Assembly (NCBI GenBank): GCA_944326735.1
Contig: CALVFC010000023.1
Location: forward strand, 1 to 15,020
DNA: 15,020 nucleotides
From: an uncultured Limosilactobacillus sp.
GTDB lineage: Bacteria > Bacillota > Bacilli > Lactobacillales > Lactobacillaceae
Direction: 5' to 3'
The notes beneath the pieces are model-generated. The model searched no databases. It saw nothing but the letters and a program-made list of their open reading frames with translations, and was not told the origin of the DNA. Shown piece after piece: positions 7,873 through 15,020 of the stretch (its first letter is position 1; every line of letters begins with the position of its first letter). The position numbers and the translations under genes were made by a program.

Positions 7873-8906
7873 ATCGCTATCAAGAGGCGGGAGTCAACGT
7901 GAATGCTGGTTACGAATTAGTTGACCGGATTAAAAAGGCCGTTAAGTCCACTCACCGCACTGGTGTCCTTGGCGGAATTGGTGCTTTTGGTGGCCTATTT
8001 GACCTGGGCGCATTGGATTACCACCATCCTGTGCTTGTGTCGGGTACTGATGGGGTTGGCACTAAGTTACTGATTGCCCAGCAGATGAACAAGCATGACA
8101 CGATCGGAATCGATGTCGTTGCCATGTGTGTTAACGACGTCCTTGCTCAGGGGGCCGAGCCGTTATACTTTCTTGATTACATTGCGACCGGCCATAACGA
8201 CCCGGCTAAAATGGCGGCAATCGTGAGTGGCGTTGCGACTGGTTGCCGGGATGCTGGCGCTGCCTTGGTTGGTGGTGAAACTGCGGAAATGCCGGATATG
8301 TACGCTCCCCAGGAATACGATCTGGCGGGAGCCGTGACGGGGGTTGCTGAAAAGGACCAGTTGTTGACGAGTGACCGCCCACAAGCTGGGGATGTGTTGA
8401 TTGGCCTCCCATCGAGCGGTTTGCACTCCAATGGCTTCTCACTAGTTCGGCAAATCCTGTTTAAGGACCACGATGTTAACCTCGCTGACCAACCGACTGA
8501 GCTTGATGGTCAGACTGTTGGCCAAGCAATCTTGGCACCAACCAGAATTTACGTACACCAGGTCTTGCCACTAATTCGCCAGGGCCTGATTGAAGGTATT
8601 AGTCATATCACTGGCGGTGGTTTGATTGAGAATGTTCCCCGCATGATTAGTGATGACTTACAGGCCGTGATTAATGAAGGTCAATGGCCGGTTCCACCCG
8701 TTTTCACATATTTGAAGACCCTAGGTAATTTATCAGCGGATGACTGCTGGCAGACATTCAATATGGGGATCGGCATGATTCTGGCGGTTCACCCGGACAG
8801 TGTTTCAACAGTTCAGGAGCAGTTGGCCACGAAGGGTGAGCACTCCTACGTCGTGGGTCAACTCCAATCCCGACCAGCAGACGCAGCAAAGATTGTAATT
8901 AAGTGA
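7869..8906 (+). CDS. purM: Phosphoribosylformylglycinamidine cyclo-ligase (AIR synthetase)
   Basis: Closes the imidazole ring, converting FGAM to AIR with ATP. The 345 residues match the family. Motifs in order: GVLGGIGAFGGLFDLG (33-48), the nucleotide-binding SGTDGVGTKLLIA, DVVAMCVNDVLAQGAEPLYF, GGETAEMPDMY, GLPSSGLHSNGFSLVR and ITGGGLIENVPR. The start overlaps the purF stop as ATGA, with AAAGGAG (7854-7860) 8 nt upstream, so translation is coupled. It follows purF and precedes purN, the usual Gram-positive order. Confidence 0.97.
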   Translation: MNRYQEAGVNVNAGYELVDRIKKAVKSTHRTGVLGGIGAFGGLFDLGALDYHHPVLVSGTDGVGTKLLIAQQMNKHDTIGIDVVAMCVNDVLAQGAEPLYFLDYIATGHNDPAKMAAIVSGVATGCRDAGAALVGGETAEMPDMYAPQEYDLAGAVTGVAEKDQLLTSDRPQAGDVLIGLPSSGLHSNGFSLVRQILFKDHDVNLADQPTELDGQTVGQAILAPTRIYVHQVLPLIRQGLIEGISHITGGGLIENVPRMISDDLQAVINEGQWPVPPVFTYLKTLGNLSADDCWQTFNMGIGMILAVHPDSVSTVQEQLATKGEHSYVVGQLQSRPADAAKIVIK

Positions 8907-8915
8907 GGCAGAACA

Positions 8916-9500
8916 ATGAGAGTAGCAGTATTTGCTTCCGGCAACGGGACCAACTTTGAAGCACTAGCACAACATTTTCAGGATGGTGACATTCCGGGAG
9001 AATTAGCATTGCTTTTTTGCAATCATCCGGATGCTCCCGTGATGAAGCGGGCTGAACGGTTTGGGGTGCCGGCAGAAAGTTTTACGGTCAAGTCCTGTGG
9101 CGGTAAGCAGCCGTATGAAGAACGGTTGCTGAAGCTATTGCAACAATACAAGATTGACTTTATTGCTTTAGCGGGCTACCTCCGCGTGGTGGGACCCACC
9201 ATTCTGGACCATTATGACCACCGGATTGTCAACCTGCACCCGGCCTGGTTACCAGAATATCCCGGATTGCATTCGATTGAGCGGGCTTTTAACGACCACC
9301 GGACGCAAACGGGAGTGACCGTTCACTATATTGATTCCGGCCTGGACTCTGGTCCCATCATTGCCCAGGAAAGAGTCCCAATTTTACCGGATGATAGTGA
9401 AGAAACGCTGGAAGCCCGGGTTCATGAAACTGAGCACCGGCTTTATCCAGCAGCAGTTAAGAAGGTTTTGACAGCATTAGCAGCAAAGGAGAAGGATTAG
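8916..9500 (+). CDS. purN: Phosphoribosylglycinamide formyltransferase (folate-dependent)
   Basis: Transfers a formyl group from 10-formyl-THF to GAR, giving FGAR. The 194 residues are typical. The catalytic residues match E. coli numbering exactly: Asn106 and His108 in VNLHPAWLPEYPG, and Asp144 in YIDSGLDSGPII. The N-terminal phosphate loop is FASGNGTNFEAL (6-17). It starts 9 nt after purM with only a weak SD (TGAGG overlapping the purM stop), so initiation may lean on coupling from purM. No formate-dependent PurT is present in the window. Confidence 0.97.
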   Translation: MRVAVFASGNGTNFEALAQHFQDGDIPGELALLFCNHPDAPVMKRAERFGVPAESFTVKSCGGKQPYEERLLKLLQQYKIDFIALAGYLRVVGPTILDHYDHRIVNLHPAWLPEYPGLHSIERAFNDHRTQTGVTVHYIDSGLDSGPIIAQERVPILPDDSEETLEARVHETEHRLYPAAVKKVLTALAAKEKD

Positions 9501-9503
9501 ATC

Positions 9504-11042
9504 ATGAAACGTGCATTGGTAAGTGTTTCTGACAAGGAAAACCTGGTTCCCTTCGTTAAGGGATTAGTTGCAAACGACTTTGAAATTGTTTCCACTGGGG
9601 GTACTAAGAAGGTGCTTGATGAGGCTGGTATTAAGACCATCAGCATTGAAGACGTCACCCACTTCCCAGAAATTCTGGACGGCCGGGTTAAGACCCTGAA
9701 CCCCTATGTTCATGGTGGCTTGTTAGCCCGTCGTGAACTGCCAGAACACATGGCAACGCTAAAGAAGCTCAACATTACGCCGATTGACCTCGTGTGTGTC
9801 AACCTTTACCCCTTCAAGCAAACCATTGAAAAGCCAGACGTTAAATTAGCTGATGCCATTGAGAACATTGATATTGGTGGTCCATCAATGGTTCGTTCGG
9901 CTGCTAAAAACTACCGGGATGTCACGGTCGTTGTTGATAAGGGTGACTATGACCAAGTCTTAAGTGAAATTAAGGAACAAGGAAACACTGACTTGGATAC
10001 CCGGGCCCGGCTGGCTGCCAAGGCTTTCCGCCACACGGCCGCATATGATGCCCTGATTTCTCAATACCTGACGAAGCAAACTGGCTTAGAAGACCCTGAA
10101 CAGTTGACCCTGACCTGGGACCTGAAAGAAACCATGCGTTACGGTGAAAACAGTCACCAGAAGGCCTGGCTCTACCAGGATGCCTTACCAAAGAGCTTCT
10201 CCGTTCTTTCCGCTCAACAATTACATGGTAAGAAACTGTCTTACAACAACATCAAGGATGCTGATGAGGCATTGCGGTGCATTCGTGAATTTGATCGGCC
10301 AACGGTAGTCGCAATGAAGCACATGAATCCTTGTGGGATTGGCCAGGGTGACACACTGGAACAGGCATGGGACCGGGCTTATGAAGCTGATCCTGTTTCC
10401 ATTTTTGGTGGCGTGATTGCCCTGAACCGGAAGGTCGACCTAGCAACCGCTGAAAAGATGCATAAGATCTTCTTGGAAATTGTGATTGCCCCCGGATTTG
10501 ATGATGATGCTTACGCTGTCTTAGCCAAGAAGAAAAACATCCGGCTCTTGAGCCTCGACTTTAGCAAGAAGGATGAACCGACTAAGCATGAAGTTGTTTC
10601 CGTGATGGGCGCGATGCTGATGCAGGAACAAGATACTTTGGCAGAAGATTACCATGACTGGAAGTGTGTGACTGACGTTCAGCCAACTGAAGAACAGTTG
10701 AAGAACTTAATGTTTGCTTGGAAGGCTGTTAAGCACGCTAAATCCAATGCCATTGTGTTAGCGAATGATGAACGGACCCTCGGAGTTGGTGAAGGACAAC
10801 CAAACCGGATTGATTCGCTGAAGATCGCGGTTAAGCATGCTGGGGATGATATTGATGACCGGACAGTGATGGCTTCCGATGCCTTCTTCCCATTTGGTGA
10901 CTGTGTTGAGTTTGCGGGTCAACACGGTATTAAGGCAGTGGTTCAACCGGGTGGTTCGATCCGTGACCAGGAATCGATTGATATGGCGAATAAGTACGGG
11001 ATTGCCATGGTGATGACGGGGGTACGGCATTTTAGGCATTAG
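9504..11042 (+). CDS. purH: Bifunctional AICAR transformylase / IMP cyclohydrolase
   Basis: Carries out the last two steps to IMP. The 512 residues are normal length and full-length at both ends. The N-terminal cyclohydrolase domain (about 1-195) shows [41 protein letters not shown] (53-74) and [17 protein letters not shown] (120-136). The C-terminal transformylase domain shows [10 protein letters not shown] (212-221), [11 protein letters not shown], the catalytic Lys272-His273 in [11 protein letters not shown], and [14 protein letters not shown] near the end; it closes with the family-typical GVRHFRH. GAAGGA lies 7 nt before the ATG, and only 3 nt separate it from purN. About 190 bases of repeat-rich DNA follow before purD; the intact C-terminus shows that this DNA did not break the gene. 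Confidence 0.97.
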   Translation: MKRALVSVSDKENLVPFVKGLVANDFEIVSTGGTKKVLDEAGIKTISIEDVTHFPEILDGRVKTLNPYVHGGLLARRELPEHMATLKKLNITPIDLVCVNLYPFKQTIEKPDVKLADAIENIDIGGPSMVRSAAKNYRDVTVVVDKGDYDQVLSEIKEQGNTDLDTRARLAAKAFRHTAAYDALISQYLTKQTGLEDPEQLTLTWDLKETMRYGENSHQKAWLYQDALPKSFSVLSAQQLHGKKLSYNNIKDADEALRCIREFDRPTVVAMKHMNPCGIGQGDTLEQAWDRAYEADPVSIFGGVIALNRKVDLATAEKMHKIFLEIVIAPGFDDDAYAVLAKKKNIRLLSLDFSKKDEPTKHEVVSVMGAMLMQEQDTLAEDYHDWKCVTDVQPTEEQLKNLMFAWKAVKHAKSNAIVLANDERTLGVGEGQPNRIDSLKIAVKHAGDDIDDRTVMASDAFFPFGDCVEFAGQHGIKAVVQPGGSIRDQESIDMANKYGIAMVMTGVRHFRH

Positions 11043-11050
11043 AGTGTAGA

Positions 11051-11151
11051 GTGCGAGCCAGGAGCTTGCGGAAGGCTAGCAATTTCTCCTGACGAAGGCG
11101 TTTTGCGCCTAGGAAGGAGGTTGCTAGCTCTAGCAAGCTCCTGGCGAGCAC
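11051..11151. repeat. Nested inverted repeat between purH and purD (large hairpin)
   Basis: The arms pair in several layers: GTGC with GCAC at the ends, a perfect 13-base block GCCAGGAGCTTGC (11057-11069) with GCAAGCTCCTGGC (11133-11145), GCTAGCAA (11075-11082) with TTGCTAGC (11121-11128), CTCCT (11086-11090) with AGGAG (11115-11119), and AGGCG/CGCCT around a TTTTG loop (11101-11105). Small internal loops separate the layers. It has no T-run and no plausible gene. The design resembles a miniature inverted-repeat or palindromic-unit element inserted in an operon that is otherwise packed tightly. Copy number in the genome cannot be seen from here. Confidence 0.7.
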
Positions 11152-11158
11152 GTTTCGA

Positions 11159-11202
11159 CTCAGTAGCAGTAGGACTTAGCTCCTGCTGAGCATATTTCCT
11201 AC
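11159..11202. repeat. Second inverted repeat of the purH-purD element
   Basis: CAGTAGGA (11167-11174) pairs with TCCTGCTG (11181-11188) with one G-U wobble. Alternatively GTAGGA (11169-11174) pairs with TCCTAC (11197-11202), so the two folds exclude each other. On the minus strand, 11191-11175 repeats the GCTCnnCAGGAGCT motif also found on the right arm of the large hairpin (minus strand, 11149-11133); a variant, GAGCCAGGAGCT, is in the left arm (plus strand, from 11055). This suggests one composite element spanning about 11051-11209. Confidence 0.5.
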
Positions 11203-11238
11203 CGCAGTATCCCATGACATCAAGAAAGGAGTTCAATG

Positions 11239-12495
11239 ATGGCTGGTGTAAATTTATTGGTGGTTGGTTCAGGTGGACGTGAATTTGCCATTGCTAAAAA
11301 GTTAAAAGAAAGTCCACAAGTTGCCCACGTGTACTGTGCACCGGGTAATGTGGGGATGCCAACTGTCGGTGTTGAGCCAGTTGACATTGACGAAGAAGAC
11401 TTTCCATCGTTAATTCAATTTGCAAAGGATAATAATGTGGAATGGACATTTGTTGGCCCGGAAAACTGCTTAGTGGATGGAATTGTGGACAAGTTTCACG
11501 CAGCGGGACTGAAAATCTTTGGCCCTAATGCTCGTGCTGCCCAGCTAGAAGGTTCCAAACAGTATGCATTGGATTTTATGAATAAGTATCATGTGCCCAC
11601 TGCGCGCTTTATGGCTTGCCAGGACGAGCCAACAGCCATTGATCATATTGGTCAATTCGGTTTCCCATTAGTGATTAAAGAGAACGGGTTGGCAGGCGGC
11701 AAGGGCGTTGTAATTGCCACTGACCAAACAACTGCTGAACAGACCGTTAAAGAAATGTTTGCGGCGGGCCAAACAGAATTGGTATTTGAAGAATGTTTGG
11801 TTGGCCCCGAATACTCCATGTTTGTGGTCATTAGTGGTGAACATTACCAAATTCTCCCGATGGCTCAAGATCACAAGCGTGCTTATGATGGTGACCGTGG
11901 ACCCAACACCGGCGGGATGGGCGCTTATAGTCCACTGCCCCAACTGAAGGCCTCTGATCGCCAACAGATGATTGACCAAGTCGTGAAGCCAACCGTTCGT
12001 GGCCTTGTCGCTGGGAACTATGATTATCATGGCATCTTGTATATTGGCTTGATGCTGACGGGGGATGGCCCTAAGGTGATTGAATACAATGTCCGCTTGG
12101 GTGATCCAGAAACGCAAGTGGTTCTGCCACGGATTTCTAGCAATTTTTATGATCTGATTGATGCGGCGGTTAATGACCGGCCGCTACCGGCAGTAGTAGA
12201 AGACCACGATGCCACATTTGGGGTGGTACTGGCTTCTCAGGGTTATCCTCAGCAACCAGTTCATGGTCAATCCTTAGGTCAACTCCCAGCCTCTGACCAG
12301 GTAATGATTGACTATGCGAACGTGAGTGGTCAATTGAATGACCTTAAGGGTGCTGGTGGGCGTTTACTAATGGTACTGGCCAAGTCGGCAACCCTCCAAG
12401 GTGCCCATGATGCTGTCTATGATTACTTAAGACAGTTAAATGAACCTGAATGCTTCTACCGGAAAGATATCGGTGCGAAAGCGGGACTGAAATAA
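11239..12495 (+). CDS. purD: Phosphoribosylamine-glycine ligase (GAR synthetase)
   Basis: ATP-grasp enzyme joining 5-phosphoribosylamine and glycine, the second step of the pathway. Two tandem ATGs (11236 and 11239) are possible. AAAGGAG (11225-11231) is 7 nt from the second and 4 nt from the first, so I prefer the second (418 residues), though the first is possible. Landmarks: VVGSGGREFAIAKKL at the N-terminus, where many homologues have GGREHA, then CAPGNVG, FVGPENCLVDGI, the ATP-grasp loop KENGLAGGKGVVIA, HKRAYDGDRGPNTGGMGAYSP and the signature VRLGDPETQV. It is the last gene of the operon, separated from purH by the repeat element and followed by a strong terminator. No separate promoter was seen, so it probably depends on read-through from purH. 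Confidence 0.96.
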   Translation: MAGVNLLVVGSGGREFAIAKKLKESPQVAHVYCAPGNVGMPTVGVEPVDIDEEDFPSLIQFAKDNNVEWTFVGPENCLVDGIVDKFHAAGLKIFGPNARAAQLEGSKQYALDFMNKYHVPTARFMACQDEPTAIDHIGQFGFPLVIKENGLAGGKGVVIATDQTTAEQTVKEMFAAGQTELVFEECLVGPEYSMFVVISGEHYQILPMAQDHKRAYDGDRGPNTGGMGAYSPLPQLKASDRQQMIDQVVKPTVRGLVAGNYDYHGILYIGLMLTGDGPKVIEYNVRLGDPETQVVLPRISSNFYDLIDAAVNDRPLPAVVEDHDATFGVVLASQGYPQQPVHGQSLGQLPASDQVMIDYANVSGQLNDLKGAGGRLLMVLAKSATLQGAHDAVYDYLRQLNEPECFYRKDIGAKAGLK

Positions 12496-12498
12496 GAT

Positions 12499-12557
12499 AA
12501 AAAAGTAATGGAGAGTGTTCAGAATGCCCTGACAACTTTATCTCCATTACTTTTTTT
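12499..12557 (+). terminator. Intrinsic terminator of the pur operon
   Basis: AAAGTAATGGAGA (12502-12514) pairs perfectly with TCTCCATTACTTT (12541-12553), and the right arm runs into a T tract to 12557. The A-run on the left arm could let it work in both directions. It starts 3 nt after the purD stop and separates the operon from gpmA. Confidence 0.92.
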
Positions 12558-12573
12558 GTTATTAGTTTCACAG

Positions 12574-12602
12574 TTGGAATTTATAGTAGATTGAATTATA
12601 AT
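12574..12602 (+). promoter_or_regulatory. Promoter of gpmA
   Basis: TTGGAA (12574-12579) and a perfect TATAAT (12597-12602) are 17 bases apart, predicting a start near 12608 and a 5' leader of about 45 nt. It lies just after the pur terminator, so gpmA is an independent transcription unit. Confidence 0.7.
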
Positions 12603-12653
12603 GTTAAACGTATATTGTAAATAAACTATAAGAAGAAAGAGGTCAAGAATAAC

Positions 12654-13340
12654 ATGGCTAAATTAGTTCTGATTCGTCACGGACAAAGTGAATGGAACCT
12701 TGCTAACAAGTTCACCGGTTGGATTGACGTTGACTTAAGTGAAAAGGGTGTTGAACAAGCTAAGCAAGCTGGTAAGGCCCTTAAGGAACACGGTATCCAA
12801 TTCGACTACGCTTACACTTCTGTTTTGAAGCGTGCTATCAAGACTTTGCACTACGCTCTTGAAGAATGTGACCAACTCTGGATTCCTGAAACCAAGACTT
12901 GGCGTTTGAACGAACGTCACTATGGTGCATTGCAAGGCCTTAACAAGAAGGCTACTGCTGAAAAGTACGGTGACGAACAAGTTCACATTTGGCGTCGTTC
13001 ATACGATGTTTTGCCTCCATTGCTGAAGGCTAGTGACGAAGGTTCAGCATTACACGACCGTCGTTACGCTAACTTGGACCCACGGACTGTTCCTGGTGGT
13101 GAAAACTTAAAGGTTACCCTGGAACGGGTTATTCCTTTGTGGCAAGACCAAATTGCTCCAAAGCTGCTTGATGGTAAGAACGTTATCATCGCTGCCCACG
13201 GTAACTCTCTCCGTGCTTTGAGCAAGTACATCGAAAACATTTCTGACGAAGACATCATGAACCTGGAAATGGCTACTGGTCAACCAGTTGTTTATGACTT
13301 CGACGACAAGTTGAATGTTTTGAACAAGGAAAAGTACTAA
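12654..13340 (+). CDS. gpmA: 2,3-bisphosphoglycerate-dependent phosphoglycerate mutase
   Basis: Glycolytic enzyme that interconverts 3- and 2-phosphoglycerate through a phosphohistidine. The 228 residues fit the dPGM type. The N-terminal [10 protein letters not shown] holds the phosphorylated His9; Arg60 (VLKRAIKT), Glu87 ([11 protein letters not shown]) and His182 ([10 protein letters not shown]) complete the active site. The SD AAGAGG lies about 11 nt before the ATG. Codons look strongly biased (GGT, CGT, GAA, AAC preferred), as expected for an abundant glycolytic protein and unlike the insertion sequence downstream. It has its own promoter. No clear terminator of its own is seen in the 50 bases after the stop; the hairpin at 13392-13448 may serve that role. 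Confidence 0.97.
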   Translation: MAKLVLIRHGQSEWNLANKFTGWIDVDLSEKGVEQAKQAGKALKEHGIQFDYAYTSVLKRAIKTLHYALEECDQLWIPETKTWRLNERHYGALQGLNKKATAEKYGDEQVHIWRRSYDVLPPLLKASDEGSALHDRRYANLDPRTVPGGENLKVTLERVIPLWQDQIAPKLLDGKNVIIAAHGNSLRALSKYIENISDEDIMNLEMATGQPVVYDFDDKLNVLNKEKY

Positions 13341-13364
13341 AATTAGTGCTTCTCGGTTAAATAA

Positions 13365-13394
13365 TTAAAAAGTCCGATGCAGATCGGCTATAAT
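13365..13394 (+). promoter_or_regulatory. Candidate promoter of the IS transposase
   Basis: A consensus -10 TATAAT (13389-13394) with a weak -35 TTAAAA (13365-13370) at 18 bases predicts a start near 13400-13402. That falls inside the left arm of the hairpin upstream of orfA, which matters for how the SD is exposed. The -35 is poor, so this is tentative. Confidence 0.45.
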
Positions 13395-13448
13395 GCCCTT
13401 TAAGTATACAGATGAAATAGAAAATTCATCTTATACTTGGAGGGCATT
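13392..13448 (+). promoter_or_regulatory. Hairpin that buries the orfA ribosome site
   Basis: The left arm 13392-13416 (AATGCCCT, AAGTATA and GATGAA blocks) pairs with the right arm 13425-13448 around an 8-base loop, with two small mismatched spots. The OrfA SD GGAGGG (13439-13444) is in the right arm opposite CCCTTT (13396-13401). TTTTT follows, so it may also act as a terminator for transcripts coming from gpmA. Confidence 0.75.
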
Positions 13449-13453
13449 TTTAT

Positions 13454-14167
13454 ATGGATAGGGGATCAAAATATAGTGCAGAAAAAAAGCTATCGATTTT
13501 AAACGAATTAATTCATTCTAGTGTTAAAGAGGTTGCTAGAAAGTATTCAGTTAATGACACTACCATTTTACATTGGCAATTACTTTATAAATACCAAGGG
13601 ATTGATGGTTTACGATCTACTCACCATAATCGTAGCTATTCAAAGGAATTTAAGCTGGCTTTGGTTCAACAATACCAGGAATCAACAGATTCCCTTGAAG
13701 TATTCGCAATTAAACATGGATTAAAGTCAAAATCTCAATTATCAAATTGGATTATCCAGTATAATGAATCAAAACTAAAGGATTATATGCCAAGAAAGCG
13801 AGATTCAATTATGCCAGGACGTAAAACGACGTTTGAGGAACGACTTTCCATTATTGAGGAATTAATTAAGCATGATATTAATTACAACTGGGCAGTAGAC
13901 AAATTTCATGTCAGTTATTCACAGGTTTATGGTTGGTATCATAAGTATCTTAAAAGCGGTAATGACCCGCAATCACTTCGTGATCGTCGAGGCAAGTCTA
14001 AACCGCAAAGTGAATGGACAGAGGTTGATCAGCTAAAAGCTGAGAATCGTCTATTGAAAGCACAACTCCAGCGCCAAGATATGGAGGACGAACTCGCAAA
14101 AAAAATCATGGAAATACGCAATCGGGAGGTGAACGATTCTTCAAACAACAAGCTATCAAAGAATTAA
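13454..14167 (+). CDS. IS3-family transposase OrfA (three HTH modules)
   Basis: DNA-binding part of the transposase, 237 residues, longer than the roughly 100 of a basic IS3 OrfA. Three helix-turn-helix-like modules can be read: about 8-52 (EVARKYSVNDTTILHW), 62-105 (FAIKHGLKSKSQLSNWI) and 124-172 (WAVDKFHVSYSQVYGWY). A leucine-zipper-like coiled coil follows (about 189-222, VDQLKAENRLLKAQLQ). The ATG is 9 nt after GGAGGG, which is paired inside the upstream hairpin. The A8 tract at 14098-14105 falls after Ala215-Lys216-Lys217, where a -1 shift would give an OrfAB fusion of about 520 residues. Codon use and composition are more A+T-rich than in the purine genes, in keeping with transfer. Confidence 0.92.
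   Translation: MDRGSKYSAEKKLSILNELIHSSVKEVARKYSVNDTTILHWQLLYKYQGIDGLRSTHHNRSYSKEFKLALVQQYQESTDSLEVFAIKHGLKSKSQLSNWIIQYNESKLKDYMPRKRDSIMPGRKTTFEERLSIIEELIKHDINYNWAVDKFHVSYSQVYGWYHKYLKSGNDPQSLRDRRGKSKPQSEWTEVDQLKAENRLLKAQLQRQDMEDELAKKIMEIRNREVNDSSNNKLSKN
14098..14105 (+). other. Programmed -1 frameshift site of the transposase
   Basis: Eight A residues read as GCA-AAA-AAA-ATC in the OrfA frame, fitting A-AAA-AAA slippery heptamers. A -1 shift after the second AAA continues at 14104 in the OrfB frame with no stop. GGGAGGTG (14124-14131) downstream and nearby structure might modulate it, but I see no strong pseudoknot. Confidence 0.75.
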
Positions 14168-15015
14168 ATGAAAAATATGGCTGGCCCATTAGTACCTTAT
14201 GCCAAGTGGCCGGTATAACAAGAGCTGCTTATTATAAATGGACTCATCGGGTATCGAGTAGTTACGAGCATGAACAGGTAGAGTTACTAAACGCAATTCT
14301 AGAATTAGAAAACGAGCACAAGTGGACTTTAGGGTATTTAGGAATGACAACACAGTTGGCATTTGAAAACAAACTCAGTTTTAAGGCCGGCTTAAAAAGG
14401 GTGACTAACTGCATGCGGCGGCATGGCATTAGAGCAAATGTTCGTAAGAAGAAACGTGATCGAGTTAAAACACGCGAAGAGTATGTGAATGATAACTTAT
14501 TAAACGGAAAATTCGATCGTCAGAGTGCCAATGAAGTTTGGGTAACTGATACTACAGAAGTATTATATGGCTCAGATACCGTCAAGAAAGCCCGAGTTCA
14601 TGTCGTCTTAGATTTGTATGGCCGTTACGCTTTAAGCTATAACATTTCGGCTACGGAAACAGCAGTATCAGCAATTGAAGTATTTAAACGTGCTTTTAAA
14701 GTAGAACCGGATGCCCATCCGCTTATCCATACAGATCGCGGAGCAGCGTACTGTTCAATGGCTTTCAATGACTATTTAGCTAATCAAAACTGTATTCACA
14801 GCATGTCACACCCAGGGCATCCTTGGGAGAATTCTCCGATGGAACGTTGGTGGAATGATTTTAAACTCATTTGGTTAGCTAAACGCTCGCGCCCTAAAAC
14901 ATTGTCAGAGTTAGAGCAATCGGTAAATGAAGCTACTAAATATTTCAACACTCAACGAGCTTATGCATCAAGAAACGGCTTAACCGCGGAAAAATTCCGC
15001 GGTCAAGCCGTATAG
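14104..15015 (+). CDS. IS3-family transposase OrfB (DDE integrase domain)
   Basis: Catalytic part of the transposase. The frame is placed from the frameshift site because the residues before the first possible start (GTG 14206), notably QQAIKELNEKYGWPISTLCQVAGITRAAYYKW, are the conserved OrfB N-terminus; a GTG start would remove half of it. No ATG, GTG or TTG exists in frame between 14104 and 14206, so it is expected only as an OrfAB fusion. The catalytic triad is complete: Asp in WVTDTTE (14548), Asp in HTDRGAAY (14734) and Glu in SPMERWW (14842), with exactly 35 residues between the last two, as in DD(35)E enzymes. The HTH_21-like region LGYLGMTTQL precedes it. The stop is TAG 15013-15015. 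Confidence 0.92.
   Translation, partial: NHGNTQSGGERFFKQQAIKELNEKYGWPISTLCQVAGITRAAYYKWTHRVSSSYEHEQVELLNAILELENEHKWTLGYLGMTTQLAFENKLSFKAGLKRVTNCMRRHGIRANVRKKKRDRVKTREEYVNDNLLNGKFDRQSANEVWVTDTTEVLYGSDTVKKARVHVVLDLYGRYALSYNISATETAVSAIEVFKRAFKVEPDAHPLIHTDRGAAYCSMAFNDYLANQNCIHSMSHPGHPWENSPMERWWNDFKLIWLAKRSRPKTLSELEQSVNEATKYFNTQRAYASRNGLTAEKFRGQAV
14975..15011 (+). terminator. Hairpin over the 3' end of OrfB, possible terminator
   Basis: ACGGCTTAACCGCGGAA (14975-14991) and TTCCGCGGTCAAGCCGT (14995-15011) form a 17-bp stem with one mismatch and an AAA loop, followed by ATAGATTTT at the window edge. The hairpin codes for the last OrfB residues and ends just before the stop. It may terminate transposase transcription or be part of the right end; the following T-run is incomplete in view. 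Confidence 0.6.
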
Positions 15016-15020
15016 ATTTT

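Larger units (their letters stand above)
13389..15020 (+). mobile_element. IS3-family insertion sequence, IS150-like (right end outside window)
   Basis: The element carries two overlapping transposase frames, a long multi-HTH OrfA and a DD(35)E OrfB linked by a -1 slippery A tract, the hallmark of the IS3 family. The long OrfA suggests the IS150 subgroup. It lies directly behind gpmA in the same direction. I could not find the terminal inverted repeats or a target duplication: the left end lies somewhere in 13341-13395 and the right end is at or past 15020. Both frames are open and the catalytic residues are present, so it may be active. Confidence 0.85.

Noticed and set aside
11039..11236. 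A 65-codon minus-strand frame covering the whole purH-purD gap
   Set aside because: It coincides with the nested inverted repeats, has no convincing ribosome site or recognisable domain, and ends against purH. An open frame here is better explained by the repeat composition.
13374..13387. CCGAT-GCAG-ATCGG small palindrome after gpmA as a terminator
   Set aside because: Only a 5-bp stem and no T-run follows; it runs into the TATAAT of the candidate IS promoter.
14206..15015. OrfB starting independently at GTG 14206
   Set aside because: The codons just upstream encode the conserved N-terminal part of IS3 OrfB proteins, and no SD is placed for this GTG; the -1 frameshift fusion explains the data better.

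Overview
The window looks like chromosomal DNA of a heterofermentative lactic acid bacterium, most likely a Limosilactobacillus or close relative. The reasons are the protein flavour (dPGM-type GpmA, the PurS/PurQ/small-PurL architecture, a PurF without the usual second pair of Fe-S cysteines, the GGREF variant of the PurD N-terminus), a T-box leader on the methionine genes, PurBox-like sites, and strong AGGAGG-type ribosome sites. The genus call is inference from remembered family similarity; no search was run. By eye the purine genes are richer in G+C than the insertion sequence at the right end.

Layout. (1) Bases 1-2275, minus strand: a two-gene methionine unit, metA (homoserine O-acyltransferase, predicted acetyl-CoA type) then metY (O-acetylhomoserine sulfhydrylase, cut by the window edge), behind a T-box leader with an intrinsic terminator. 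(2) Bases 2280-2552: divergent control region with a strong sigma-A promoter for the purine operon, three PurBox-like sites and a perfect inverted repeat over the predicted start of transcription. (3) Bases 2553-12495, plus strand: purC-S-Q-L-F-M-N-H-D. Genes from purC to purH abut or overlap (4-nt ATGA overlaps at S/Q and F/M, a 25-nt overlap at L/F). The run is interrupted only between purH and purD, where about 190 bases hold nested inverted repeats resembling a small non-coding mobile or repeat element. A clear intrinsic terminator follows purD. (4) Bases 12574-13340: gpmA with its own promoter. (5) Bases 13389-15020: an IS3-family insertion sequence (IS150-like) with a long OrfA, a -1 frameshift site, an intact DD(35)E OrfB, a 5' hairpin that buries the OrfA ribosome site, and a 3' hairpin over the end of OrfB.

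How the parts work together. PurF, D, N, SQL, M, C and H cover the route from PRPP to IMP except the PurE/PurK (AIR carboxylation) and PurB steps, whose genes are not here and must lie elsewhere if the pathway is complete. MetA and MetY turn homoserine into homocysteine using sulfide. I see no wholly new system. The most unusual signals are the apparent conflict between the T-box antiterminator base and a methionine specifier, the purH-purD repeat element, the substituted Fe-S ligands of PurF, and the IS hairpin whose SD-pairing strand is left out of the transcript predicted from the element's own promoter.
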